Assembly: GCA_038380795.1 (NCBI GenBank)
Contig: CM076261.1
Location: 31,211,866-31,275,865, forward strand
Length of the DNA: 64,000 nt
Source: Pyrocephalus nanus
Taxonomy: Eukaryota > Chordata > Aves > Passeriformes > Tyrannidae
Reading direction: 5' to 3'
This document shows, one piece after another, positions 13,898 to 26,121 of the stretch. The position numbers and the translations under genes are program-made. The notes below the pieces were generated by a model that had not been told where the DNA came from, made no database searches, and saw only the letters and a list, made by a program, of their open reading frames with translations. How positions within the stretch are numbered: position 1 is the stretch's first letter; each line of letters opens with the position of its first letter.

Positions 13898-14152
13898 CAG
13901 GTGGGATCTGCCATCTCTGGAAAAGCATATACCAGGCTTGAGCTTTAGAGAGAATTGACTACTTGCTCTTGGTGTAGACTGGAGTTTTTCTGTGCTGCCT
14001 TTTTGGACCGGGTGAATTTGGGAAGCTGTGTGGCAAATGGCAAACTTTTTCTCTGCTTTTAATGAACATCCAAGCAGCGCTGCCTCAAATGTTGTCAGTG
14101 AGAAACTGCAAAGAATTTCTTGGTGCTGGAGAAGGGAGCAGGTCTGGCTCAG

Positions 14153-15244
14153 TGTAGAGGGCTAACCCTGGTAAGACACCAGGTGCCTACCAAAGCCACT
14201 CTATTACTCCTCTTCTCAACTGGACAGGAGAGGGAGGATATGAAGAAAGGCTCATGTGTCGAGATAAGGGAAGGGAGAGATCTCTCTCCAGTTACTGTCA
14301 TGGGCAAAACAAACTTGACTTGGGGATATTAGTTTAATTTATTTCCAGTCAAATTAGAGTACAATAATGGGAAATAAACCCAAATCATAAAACACCTTCC
14401 CCTCACCCCTCCCTTCTTCCTGGGCTCAAATTCACTCCTGATTTCCAATACCTCCTCTGCCCCAGCAGCACAAGGGGACAGGGAGTGGGGGCTGCAGTTA
14501 GTTCATCACATGTTGTCTGTGCTACTCCCTCCTCAGAAGGACCACTCACAATCTTTCCCTGCTCCTGTGTGGGGTCCCTCCATGAATTTCTCCTATATGG
14601 GTCCTTCCCACACACTGCAGCTCTTCACAACTGCTCAAACAGAATGAGTCTCTTTCATGGGGTGCAGTCCTTCAGGAACAGACTGCTCCAGCATGGGTCC
14701 CACACAGGGTCACAAGTCCTGCCAGCAAACCTGCTCCAACGTGGGGTTCTCTCTCCAAAGGGCTACAGGTCCTGCCAGAAGTCTGCTCCAGTGCAGACTT
14801 CCCACAGGGTCACAGCCTCCTTCTGGCATGGGGTCCTCCATGGGCTGCAGGTGGATCTCTGTTCCCCCATGGGCTGCAAGGGGACAGCTGCCTCACCATG
14901 GGCTGCATCATGGGCTGCAGCGGAATCTTTGCTTGGGTGCTTGGAGCACGTCCTTCTCCTCCTTCTTCACCAATTTTAGTGTCTGCCAGGCTGTTCCTCT
15001 CACATATTCTCACTCTCTTCTCTGGCTGCTGTTGTGCAGTGGGTATTTTTGACTCCTTCTTAAATACATTATCCAGAGGTGCTACCAAGGTAGCTGATGG
15101 TCTCAACCTTAGCCAGTGGCAGCTCGGTCTTGAAGATGGTTGACAGTGGCTCTGTTGGACATACGGGAAGCTTCTGGCAGCTTCTCACAGAAACCACCCA
15201 ACAGCCCTCCTGCTACCAACAACTTGCTGTGCAAACTCAATACA
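14153..15244 (-). mobile_element. solo LTR of an avian endogenous retrovirus, - orientation
   Basis: Read on the minus strand, the 1,092-bp element begins TGTATTGAGTTTGC and ends GGGTTAGCCCTCTACA, with TG...CA termini. Flanks CTCAG (14,148-14,152) and GTCAG (15,245-15,249) match at four of five positions, a likely 5-bp target-site duplication. The middle (about 14,500-14,940) carries degenerate modules of roughly 40-60 bp around CTCCAGC-TGGGTCC, related to the other LTR at 3,517-4,824. An AATAAA signal lies on the minus strand at 14,338-14,343. No retroviral coding sequence adjoins it. Long plus-strand frames inside (up to 164 codons) are by-products of the repeat. Confidence 0.82.
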
Positions 15245-18200
15245 GTCAGAGAGCACATGGGGAGTCAGGTCTGTGGAAGGGATCTTGTAGAAACACAGGC
15301 TACGGCTGAAGCAAAGGGCTTCAGGGAAGTAGGGAGCTCTGAGGAAGGAGAAGGAACTGAGGGAGGTTTCATAGCTGCAGGAGAGACATAGCGTTAGAAA
15401 AGTGAGCACCAACGTGCTCTTTCCTGTTCTTGTCCCTCCCTTTTCCTTTTTCTTAAACCTGAAAACTGAATTAAACATCAGCTGGTGTGGGTTCTGCTTT
15501 TCCCTAAACTGCTTGGATAGATGCCCTGAATTAAGTCTGTATTCTCTCACATATTAGGGGACAAATCAATTTTGTATATGAAGGTTGCTCTCAGTGTGAG
15601 CTTCTTTATAAATAAGGAAATTTTAATTGCTCTGCTTCAGAAGGTTTGATGGTTACAGGGTATTTGAGTGCAGATCATACTACATCTGTGAGTCAGGATA
15701 CTTCTTATATGTATCATTTGAGTAAGCTATTCTAGTCTTCAGTCCTTACTGAGAGAATCCAGAATTTCTTGGTGTAAATAGGAGTTGCTAACTTAAGGTT
15801 TGCATTGCAGGTTTAGTTTTACCACAAAGTACTGTATATTCATCTTTTTGGAGTCTACATTCTTGTTCATATATACAATTTGTAGTCTCTGTTCCATAAA
15901 AATAAATCTTAACCGGTTGTGATCATGAGATAAACCCTAAAATATTAATTGCCTGACTTTGAAAATGACTGGGAGCATATTTGCTACTTGAGTATATAGG
16001 TATGAGACTGGACCAATAGAATAATTAAGAAGTTAAACGGTAGTCCAACTTAAAAAATACTATTTGCTATTTTAATCAATTATCTGTGTTGGAAAAACGG
16101 TTAGGGAATGGAGGAACTTTCTTCATCAGGGACCAATACAGTCCAATACTTCCACTTCTGGAGAGGGGCAATAGTAGGAATGCCAGTTATGCTGCCTCGG
16201 GGGAGAGAGAATGTCATTTCTGAGAGAGCAGGACAAGAGGACATCAACACATAACTATTCTAACAGAAAATCTATATGTTTCTGAGCACAAGGCCATTTG
16301 TAACTTTTAATATTGAGGCTACCAAGTACAGCAGGAATTTAGCTGCTTCTGATGCAGCACTCAAAGGGTCAAATTCTTTCCCCTGCTGCTCCAGTGTAGC
16401 TCTGTGGCAGTCTGCTGGGCTCCGCCAGTGAAACTGAAGAGGAGGATTTGGCTTGCAGCCTGGTTTTAATCTGCACGTATGGTATCAATTTTGGAAGCAT
16501 TTTCTGGTTGTCCTCACAGTTATAAAAGGGTAGAAAAATATATTTCTTCTCTTCCCCAGTTAAAAACCAGGCTTTTGTTAACTCATTTGTGTTAATTCTC
16601 TACCTGAAAAGTGTAATACTTAGCTTCATCTTTGTTTTTCTCATAGGATTGGCCTGTCTATTAGTAAGGACTTCTGCTGTCTATCCTAAGGGAAAGGCTG
16701 CTCTGGAGAAACCAGCTTGCCCAAGCAGATCCCAGTTCTCTCCAGTTCATCACACAGGTGATGCTGAGTCCACTGGGACACCTTCGGATACCCCTTCTGA
16801 CCACAGGTACTGGAGTGTCCTGGCCATCAGCTGCCTTCCTACTTTTTCTTAGCATGTTCATCCAGTTGTTTTTTGCTTAGAGATGAGGAGTTTCATGGTG
16901 CATGGGAGGTTGGCATGGGATGTTGTGTACATTTTCAATGGACTGCTGAAAAGGGAATGTCTCCTCATGCTCACAGAAATCTTCAGCTTTTTTGAACAGT
17001 GCAGCAGCCATCAGGCTTCGATAAATGACTGGTCCCGTTAACAAGCACTGACCCCCTCAGAGCTCCATCTCAAGCACTGTTGTAACTTTCTTAATTGCTG
17101 GTTTTTCTGAGGTAGTCTCAGGGCACATTTCTTGATTTTGGTCCCTTCTTCAATGTTTGATGTCACCCTTTTCTTTGGGGTGGACACTGCTTCTTTCTGC
17201 TTCTGAGAAAGACCGGTCACGCTCTCCAGTGCACAGGACTGCAAGAAGCTGCCTGTAGCATAGATCTCAACTCTCCCATGTAATTGCAGATAGCATTCAT
17301 ATTTTCCTCAGAATCTGAGGAAACTTACATTTGAGAAGCAATTAAGCCTTTACAGTAATTTTTTTTTGCTGCTGTTTCATCTAATTGCTAACTTTTCTTC
17401 CTTTGCAATTGTTTCTTCCTTTGTCTTTCTGCCCTGTTTTTGCATTCTCCTCCTTTTTTTACCTCTTTCATGTACCTTGACAGTCAGTCAGCAGCCAAGA
17501 TCAAAATTCTCATATGGCTGTACAGGCCTATTATTCTTTGCTCTTTTAATAGGCCTAAAAATCTCCTTTAGCCAACACTTCTTCAATAAATATCATAAGA
17601 TAACCCTTTAAGAATCAAATGAACCACAGTGGCAGGCTCCATGTGAAAGACTTAGCTTTGGTTATGCAACTAGGAAATAAAACTTGTGAAAAACATAGGA
17701 GGTGAGAAAACTCTGAAGGAGTGAGATGAGTTGAGGTTATTGAGTCCAGAGTCATAAGGGCAGCCCTGTCATATAGCAGCCAGTAGATAACACGTGCCAA
17801 CTTGAATTTCTGCTGACAGCTGTCCATGTGTGCTGATGCTATTATCATAGGTTAACAAATCATTGGAAGTTCTCATTATTGCCAGGAAATTGGCACTGTA
17901 ATTGCTTCTAACAAGTTCCCTACACTCCTTGACCTGTGAAAGCAGTAGTTCATAATGATTAAAATAGGAAGCAAAGGAGGGAGTTCATTATGCTTTCTAG
18001 AGCATAGTGCTTCTCTGGTACTTCATACAGAATATGTATCATCTCTTGTGCTGATTTAGATTTATGTCTTATGAAAGACATATTGCTGAATTGGCTGAAA
18101 TTACCTTCTAACATACTTATCATGAAAACAAACTTTAACACCTGCAGACCAGTGTGGCTGTGTCTATATTTCAAGAACGGAGAATGTCTGAAAGAGGCTC

Positions 18201-21200
18201 TTTTTTGATACAATAAAAATTGTTGGCTATCCAAAACTCATAGCTGATTACCATCATCATGGCCTTATCTTAATTTGGCTGTTTTGCATGCTGAAGATGA
18301 GATACATCCTATTTTGGAAATACATTCCCAGTATTCAAAGTGACTATGAAAACAACTTGGGTTCTTTACTTTTCACCTGCAACATCAGCTTTTTTAATGA
18401 CAAATTGGTCATTCAACTGAGAGAATACAGGTTTCTGTGTTTATTGGATTTGTTCTGACTATCTACTACCAATCACTATGACAGTTCTAATACATATAAA
18501 TCTTTTGCTTTATGCGGTAGTTTGATCATGACTGTAAGTATGAACCTGTTTACATAGTCTTCATGTTTAATTTTGGATAGTTGTAGCAACAGTGGGAAAT
18601 CTTAGCTAATCAGGCCATTGAACACAAGCATGTCAGATGCCTTGTGTGTCTGGGGTTTATCATCGCACCATGAGAAAAGCTTTGGCCATTGTGTGCATCT
18701 CAAATTTAGATCAGCATGACCCAACTGACAATAATTCTGAATAACCCTGGAATAAGTTTATGACATGTCCAGAGTCTCAGACTGTGGTGTACTGTACAAC
18801 ACACTGTCAGTTTTTAAACACTGATTTCACAGGTCTCTGCATAACTCTTGCATCACTAGTGGGTTAAACAAAGCTATTGAAAAGGTTTTCCTAAGGTTTA
18901 AGGATTTTTATGCAAGGGAAATTATGACAGCATATATAACATTTTATCCTGCAAAAAAACCTGACTTCCAAGGCCAATTAAAATGTAAAGAAACCCATAG
19001 AAAATATACTTAGGGAATGCCTTCACACATTCAGGGCTAGATTAATCAGACAACATAATTATTTGAATGGATTTGTCCAATGAAAATGACATTTCTGTAC
19101 ACAATGCTTTGAACTCTTTTTCTCTCACACCGTTGAATAGTTTACAAAAAAAGCCCACAACTGTGCTAAACAAACATAGTTGTTTGGTTGTACCAAGTTT
19201 CTGTTCCAGCAGTGGAATTCATTAAAGCAGCATGTTCTGTATATTGCCAGCAGGTCATCAGTGCATGCTTGAGTCAGATTCCTGACCTTTATTTTCACTT
19301 GCCAAGCCTGTTAGATTGTCTCATCCTGGGGACTGTGAAAATATATATCATTAATAATATATCTAGCCCTATTTTTCTCATAGCTGAGAGTGTCTTCACG
19401 GGAGCACTCATTGGTTTTCTCTGGTAATTATCAACTAGTTTATCTTATATAGAATCAGATGCTTAACTGTAAATAGCAGCTGAACAGTATGAAATGGAAA
19501 TATTTTCCCTCATCTAAAGAAAATTTAAATTAAATTTGAAACCTATTTAGGATGTGAGAAAACCTTTTTCCTTCAGTGGGATGGTTGGAGGTCATCTCAA
19601 GCAGCTACTCCACTGTATATATTCCCAGTGAATTATGTGGATTTGTAATTTTCTAATCTGATGTTCTTCTTGCTTGTATTGTCCCTAACCTCTGTGTTTA
19701 GGTGTTGTATTTCACACACTGTTTTAATTTTGGCACTGACCATAAGCACTTCAGTCCATACAAGTCTATGTGTCAGGCCAACTCCTCTGTTAGGGTCGCT
19801 ATCTAGAATCCAGAAATTATGTCCCTGCCTCCCCTGTCTCCCTTGTAGACATTCTCAGAACTTTCTCAACGCAACTGATTGGGATTTTTTTCACTTTCCA
19901 AGTTGCAAATATTTTGCAGTTGTTTGGAGTCAGTGAGAAGGCTACAAGAACCTCACCAACAGATAGGTTCTTCTCTTTCCTATTCACAGGAAAAAAATTA
20001 TTTTATCAAGAGACAAACTTCCTTCGAAGGAATTTTGCACAAAAACAGTGAATATATGCAAGGACCCAATGGTGAAATGCCAAGATTTGTATCAGAGTGC
20101 TAACTCCACTGTTATTATGGTAAGCAGGCTTTTACAGCATCTAGATCCACAGCAATGTAAATACACACCAGACTCCCCTGAACAAAAGTGTGGTATTGAT
20201 TTTGGTGTACTCTGCTGCACTGTTAGGGATCTTAACAGCATACTGTTACCTCAAACAGCATGACAAAATCTTACTAAAATAATCTATTTTTCCTCAGTAA
20301 TTTGAGGAAAAGCAAAAGTTGCATGATCCCAAACAGTCTCTGATGAGAGTTTCTCTTAATGTTCCTTTTGATCTCTAGTGCGCTTGCTCCAAAGTAAATC
20401 ACAGGAAAGTGTTTCTCTTCTAGACAAGATTTAAACACCTTTTTTCATCATTAGAAAGGATTTTGTCACTGACCATACTAAGACAAGGTTTCTTAGTAAG
20501 GCCTACTGTAGTCTGGAATATTGGTCTAAGGTAAAACCACATTTTTGGTATTTGCAAAATGAAAGTGAGGTACCACAGCAATGATGTGGACCCATATTTC
20601 TTTTCTCCATTATCTGCCATCCTGCTTATCTGAGCAGGCAACAAAAGGAATATAAAATCTGCCTGCATTGGGTGGTGCAAAGATGAAGTTCAACACCTTG
20701 GACCTGTTCTGAGCTTGGCATAAAGCTTCTATGGGTCCACCATACCTTTCTTCAGGGGGAACCTTTATGTCCAGCTCCTGTGTGCATCAAAGGATAGATC
20801 TCTGTGTTGCCTCTTGAGATCCTCTTTACTGGCTATACAGTGCCAATAGTACTACATGAGGGTATTTTAGTGTGGAGATTGTTAGCTGTGAAATGAATTT
20901 GGGAGTTTAATGTTGGGTAAGGGAATACAGAACGTTAAGTAGCAACATGTCCCTAAGAATATACGATTTAGAGGATCTAGCTTTTACTGGTATTTGTTAT
21001 AGCACAGTGAATGCAGTTCATTTCAGTGTGATTTCAAAAGCAGATAAGCAAGAATGTGCATTACAGGAATCACTCAAAAAAGTTGGTTTGAGTTTTGAGA
21101 CCATTTGTCTCACAAATGCCTCAAGAATGCAAAACACCACTTGGTAATTTAAACTTTGCCTTAATAAGGATCTATGACATTGGCATTTCTTAGAGATTTT

Positions 21201-21297
21201 TTTTTTTTTCTTTTCAGGAAAGGGAAACACCTATAATACAATTAAAAGACTCAGATCTGTCCATCACTGAGATCATGTTGTGTCCTTGAGACCTGCG
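15245..21297. other. intergenic, no gene or clear repeat seen
   Basis: Six kilobases of mostly unique-looking AT-rich sequence. The longest ORFs, under about 120 codons, lack recognisable domains and usable splice context. Conserved noncoding elements could be present but cannot be recognised without alignment. Confidence 0.7.
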
Positions 21298-21437
21298 ATA
21301 GAATCATAGACTCATAGATTATTTGGGGTTGGAAGGGACCTTTAAAGTACATCTAGTCCAACCCTGCTGCAATAAGCATGAGTATCTTCAACTAGAACAA
21401 GTTGCTCAGAGCACAGTCCAACCTGGCCTTGAGTGAT
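21298..21437 (-). mobile_element. CR1 LINE 3' fragment, - orientation
   Basis: It begins ATAGAATCATAGACTCATAG, then GGGGTTGGAAGGGACC and ATCTAGTCCAACCC, and ends near CCAACCTGGCCTTGAGTG. Only the last 140 bp or so of the element are present. Confidence 0.9.
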
Positions 21438-21789
21438 ACAAGTTGAGATGAAGCTCTGCAGTGCTTCTTCACTATCCTGTTTCTTCTGCTATGTGGTGTG
21501 TTTCTGTCAGCCCATCAGAGGAGTAAGGCATAGTCTACTGCTTTCACACATAGAATTCATAATGTTTATAGTAACTTCAGTTTGAAAGAAGACTGGGACC
21601 TTCCCTTTTTCAACGTACTTCTGTTATTTTCCCCTTGCCCAGAACAACTTTCCAAATAAATCTTTTTCTTATCAGTCATTTTGTAAACATTGTTCTTCCA
21701 TCCCAGAGGACCCATGCACCAATGTTAATCATACACAAGCTTTTTCACACAGCCATATTGTAAAGTGGCTTAGTAATATGAATGTCAGG

Positions 21790-21920
21790 AAGTGACAGAC
21801 AGTATAAGCACTGTTACTTGCCTATACAAGATCATTGAAGTTATCCAGACGTGATTAATGGTGCTAATTGCCTCATTAAAGGTAATTGAAGGAGAATCTG
21901 GTGTTACAGTGTTAAAGATC
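21790..21920. promoter_or_regulatory. candidate enhancer-like cluster of homeodomain core sites
   Basis: ATTAAT at 21,854, TAATTG at 21,865 and 21,883, and CATTAAA at 21,874 fall within 35 bp, in low-repeat sequence 21 kb upstream of FBXL7. Such clusters are common in conserved noncoding elements but also arise by chance in AT-rich DNA. Conservation cannot be judged here. Confidence 0.22.
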
Positions 21921-24136
21921 TACAGAAATACAGTTTTAATAAAAGCAATTTGAACTGCAAGTAACTTTCAATTTAAAAAAAAATGAATAAAGGTTATCTG
22001 TATGCAAAATTATTTGGTTGTTTTTTTACTGGCTACGTAATTCATCTTGCAGGTCTTTGAAATTAAATTGAGGGAACAACTTCATACAAGTTGTATAGGG
22101 GTGCAATAACTACATTTGAGTGCTGGGCTCTAGATATGTGTGGAGCTTCAGAAGAAACCACCCATACCGATCCCTCAGAACAGCAAATATGGATCCTGTG
22201 GCCAGCTGAGCCAAGGAGAGTTGTGTGCTCTGCTGGCAATGGTACAAATCTCTCATATAGAATGTCTATGCACATGCTCTTGCTGTGCAGAGTGAAATCT
22301 GCCAGTACAAAGGTTCTATCAGTCTGCTGATCTTGTGTTCCTCACATGTTCTTGCTGATGAGCTGTCAATATCCTCCAAGATAGTTGTATAGTATAGTAC
22401 TACAGTTATGGTGGTCAGGTTTCTGCTAAAAGTACCGTGTAAAAGAGCTGAGAAATGTGAAACAGATGAAAAAGTTGTAAAATAAAGATGAGATATAGTG
22501 GCTGATCTCATGATAACTTCAGAAACTGATGATGCCGTACAATGAAGTGTTAGCCCATGGCATTAGGAGAAAACAGAAATGCAAAAATGAGTTTTCTGTT
22601 TTTCCCTATTTGGCTAATGAGAGCTTGGCCAAGGTTACATCATACTGACCCATTATTTTCACTCATTTTGGAAAACAATTGAGATTTCAATATTTTGTGT
22701 AACAGCTTTGTAACCCATCGGATAGATCTAATTTAGCAACTTGCTGGACTGCTGCATTGTTCATCTCAATGTAGTCCCTGCTATGCACGGAAGCAAGAAC
22801 TGCTCTGTCTTGACTTGATCTGAGTTTCCTGCTTTGGACACATCAACATTTTCTGTGCAGCATTCCCTCCAGTGGGCTGCGTGGCAATAAAATTTTGCAC
22901 CTCAGCGCATCTGAGATCAGCTGGCCTCTCCCCACTTCTAAGAGTAGGGACAATGGTTGCTTTACCCAAGAGGGTGACGGTAACAGAGATCAGTTTTAGC
23001 CTCCCTGTCTTCCTCTATGTAGCCACAGGGCAGAAAGAGGACTCTAAATCATTTGAAGTTCTGTGGGGGAGCTGTAGGTCTCACATATTTCCCTGTACAT
23101 GAAAGAAGAGAATATGCAGCTAAAATGCATGATTCACTGTGTTAGTGCCATCTATTCCTAGAATCGTAATTTTCCCTTTCTTGTTTTACCTTCTTCCCAT
23201 CTCTCCTCCTCTCAGCTGTGAACCACACAGGCAACTACTTCACAAGTTTGACTTTGCCATTTTTTTGTGTGTCACACCTAAGAATGTAGCTTTTCCCAAA
23301 ATGTCATTGCATGGCCTCGTTTCCTGTGGCAAAGGGACTGAAGCCTTATTATGTCAAATGATCCATTCAAGGTATCTGAGTGCTACTGTGAATGAGTCAA
23401 GAACAGTTATCACAAAATACTCTGCACCACATTGACTTGCTGAAAAGTGACATAGTAGTATCCAAATCCAAGAGGGGTTGTCAGGAGGAGCATCTTAAAA
23501 TGGAAGGACTATTAATGAAAATATAATTAAAATTATTAGCAAAATATGATTTCAAAAGTGTGTCACATTCAGTAGTGGGCTTTTGCAGCTCTCTATTTTC
23601 TTATAGTGTAAGGTGTAACAAGAAATAAATATCCTAAAACACAAGCCCATCTACAGACTCAAAAAAGCAACTAATGTGAAAGAACAGTAACCCCAGCTCT
23701 GGGTTTTTTTTGTGTTGTTTAAAGCCCTACATAAATCAAGAGGAGGCCCACAAAGGGAAGACTGGTTTCAGGGACTGGTCTTGATTTTCTGCTTTAGATA
23801 ATCAAGATCAGGAATCCATCTCTAATTAAAGGCAAACAGAAAATATTCAGGATTTTCACATACATTCTTTTCATACTCATAGTTTAACGTGTTATGTATA
23901 CAGTATTCTTTTGCTTTTATTCAACTGTCTCAAATTATGTGCAGACAGCTTCAGCTGCAGGGAAAGGTGGGAGTATTTAGGATATCTAGAATTTAACTCC
24001 TTCAATACTGCAACAGAAAGACCTGTTTCTTTATCAGAGGTATTCAATAGGAATGTGATTTCTATTTTCAACAAAAACCATTTGTGATTCTGTGTGATTC
24101 TATTATGTGGGGGTTTCTGGGGAGATTCTGTTTCAT

Positions 24137-24222
24137 GGGGTTTTTTTTTGTGGGTTGTTTTTGGTGGGTGCTTGGTTGGTGTTTGTTTTTTGTTTTGTTT
24201 TGTTTTGTTTTGTTTTGTTTTT
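24137..24222. repeat. T/G-rich tract with (TGTTT)n microsatellite
   Basis: Irregular GGGTTTT/TGGTTGG units are followed by about six TGTTT units at 24,191-24,222. It is likely polymorphic. Confidence 0.92.
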
Positions 24223-26090
24223 AATTGAGTATATTGCAATAAAGATGCTGGCCTCCTTTCTTTGGAAAAAAACTCATGCTTTTAGTTTTAATAAACATAG
24301 TGCTTTTTTTCTTGTCTGCTTCTGTTGTAGTTCTGGTTCCTTTTGCAGTGATTTTCCATCGACATGTTATTCAAGTGAATGAAATTTAAGCAGGATGTGG
24401 GTTTTGTCACTTTGATGGTGATGTAGTTTCCCAGATGTAAGTTTTTCATTAAGAAATTAATATTGGCAGATTGGGTATTACAGTAAACTGAACAAGCTTG
24501 AGTATGTGGTAGGACCACATCATTCTGCATGGTGATGTTAAAGTTCCCCTTTCTCCCCACACAGTGATGTCTGGGGTTGATTTACATAAATTCTTAGATT
24601 TCTAACAGCAACACCCTGTAAACTGAGCTATTCCTTATGCTTTTGGCTCCCTTTCTGAGATATATTGCTGACACTTCCATCACTGAGTCGGTATAACACA
24701 ATGAATCAATGTCTGATGTCTAGTTTTTAACAGAGGGGAAGGTTTCTGGTGGTATATGTGGTTGTATTTAATTCTGTGGCAATAAGATGGATGAAAATTA
24801 AAGTTTGGCTGAGATAGTTCTAACCTGAGATCCTCTGCACCTAAAGCTTGGAGTACACTTACTGACACAACTTGATTTTGTCCATGAAACATGTTTTCCA
24901 TAATTAGAGAAGCTAATGTTGAATTAGATGGTAAGTGCAGACACAACCTCCTGCTAGGCCAGTTGTCTAGAGTGGTTTAAATCATAAGCTTTTAAGAAAG
25001 GTAATACAGAGGTAATTTCCAATCAATGAAAGGATTTGGTACCTTCAGTAAAGCAGTTTTCTCAGAAAAAAAAAAAATAATTAATAGCCAATTTCCTTGA
25101 ATAAAAAAGTCAATCCTTTTCTTCTTTGATGTTAGAATAATAATAATAGCTGTGCAAGGAATACTGGAACATTCTTTTGTAATGACTATTTATTTCTGTG
25201 GGCTGTTGGTCTAGTAGTTAGAGGCTTCCTGTAAATCATTTACAATAATGTGGGTATTTTGGTGGTATGTACTTTTTAACGAGCTTGTTTAAAATAATAA
25301 AAGCAAATGTGCACTTCTCACTTGGTTAATGCATCCTTGGTTCTGCCTTTTTCCTTCTCTTCTGTTCATATGGTCTTCACCATTTACTCCTCTGAAAAAA
25401 AGTGAGCAATAAGAAAAGACTGAAAGTGGAGAGCAGGCAGCTAGGTCTAAAATAATTCAAGAAGACATCACTGAAGAGGGAAGTTTAGCTTTAATAAAAT
25501 GCAAATAAATGGCCCATTCTTCCTGCAATGATATCGAATTGCATTCCCTCCACAAGACCAGGTACCTTTTGTTTTCTGACTGTTCTCAGCCCTGCAGCTG
25601 TTGCAGCATGTACCTATTCTTACTCAGATTTGCTGAGTTACTGTGACTCACCACGGTCTGCTTTCTCTGCTGCACTGACAGCCTGTAGGTCTTCCCTGTA
25701 CACGACTTTGCTGCAACTCTTTCTGTCTTTTTGCCTCACCACAGTCTGCTTTCTTCTGGGCATGATGGATTCCCTCCCTGCAGAGTTTGAGTGGAGGCAA
25801 GAACTCATGAAGAGAAGTAACTCCAGATGAAATTCAGTGCTCTTCCTGCTCTGTTTTCTGCTCAAGTCCACTTCATGAATGGTTTACCTTTTTGTATAGC
25901 AGATCCTGTATTACCACAGATCATAGTAGAGTAATATTTTAATGGTATGAGAATGACTTCATGAGTAACTCAACCTGCATGGATGGTGGGAGTCAGCAAC
26001 TGCTCTTGCAGGGCCAGCCTAAGCTATGCTTGCTTGCACGTCACAAACCTCATGGGTGTTGAGGCTGATGGAGGTGATTAAATGTGCCAC

Positions 26091-26121
26091 AAAATAACTA
26101 AAGTTATTTTATCTTTAGTTA
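26091..26121. repeat. two overlapping perfect inverted repeats
   Basis: AAAATAACT (26,091-26,099) pairs with AGTTATTTT (26,102-26,110). TAACTAAAG (26,095-26,103) pairs with CTTTAGTTA (26,113-26,121). The two hairpins share bases and exclude each other. The surroundings are AT-rich, which makes chance more likely. Confidence 0.8.

Larger units (their letters stand above)
4825..14152. other. intergenic, no gene seen
   Basis: About 9.3 kb without a recognisable gene. It holds an A-run at 4,870-4,882, a pyrimidine-rich stretch near 7,427-7,482, the purine tract at 8.7 kb, a poly-A run at 9,138-9,154, an ancient CR1-like piece at 12.9 kb and a T/G tract at 13.8 kb. Confidence 0.75.

Noticed and set aside
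14485..15052. Overlapping 164- and 131-codon frames as genes
   Set aside because: They lie inside the minus-oriented LTR and translate its repeated modules. They show no retroviral or cellular protein motifs.
24107..24239. Hydrophobic frame (FVFCFVLFCFVLF) resembling a membrane protein
   Set aside because: It is the translation of the TGTTT microsatellite and surrounding T/G tract. The minus-strand K/N/T-rich frame has the same cause.
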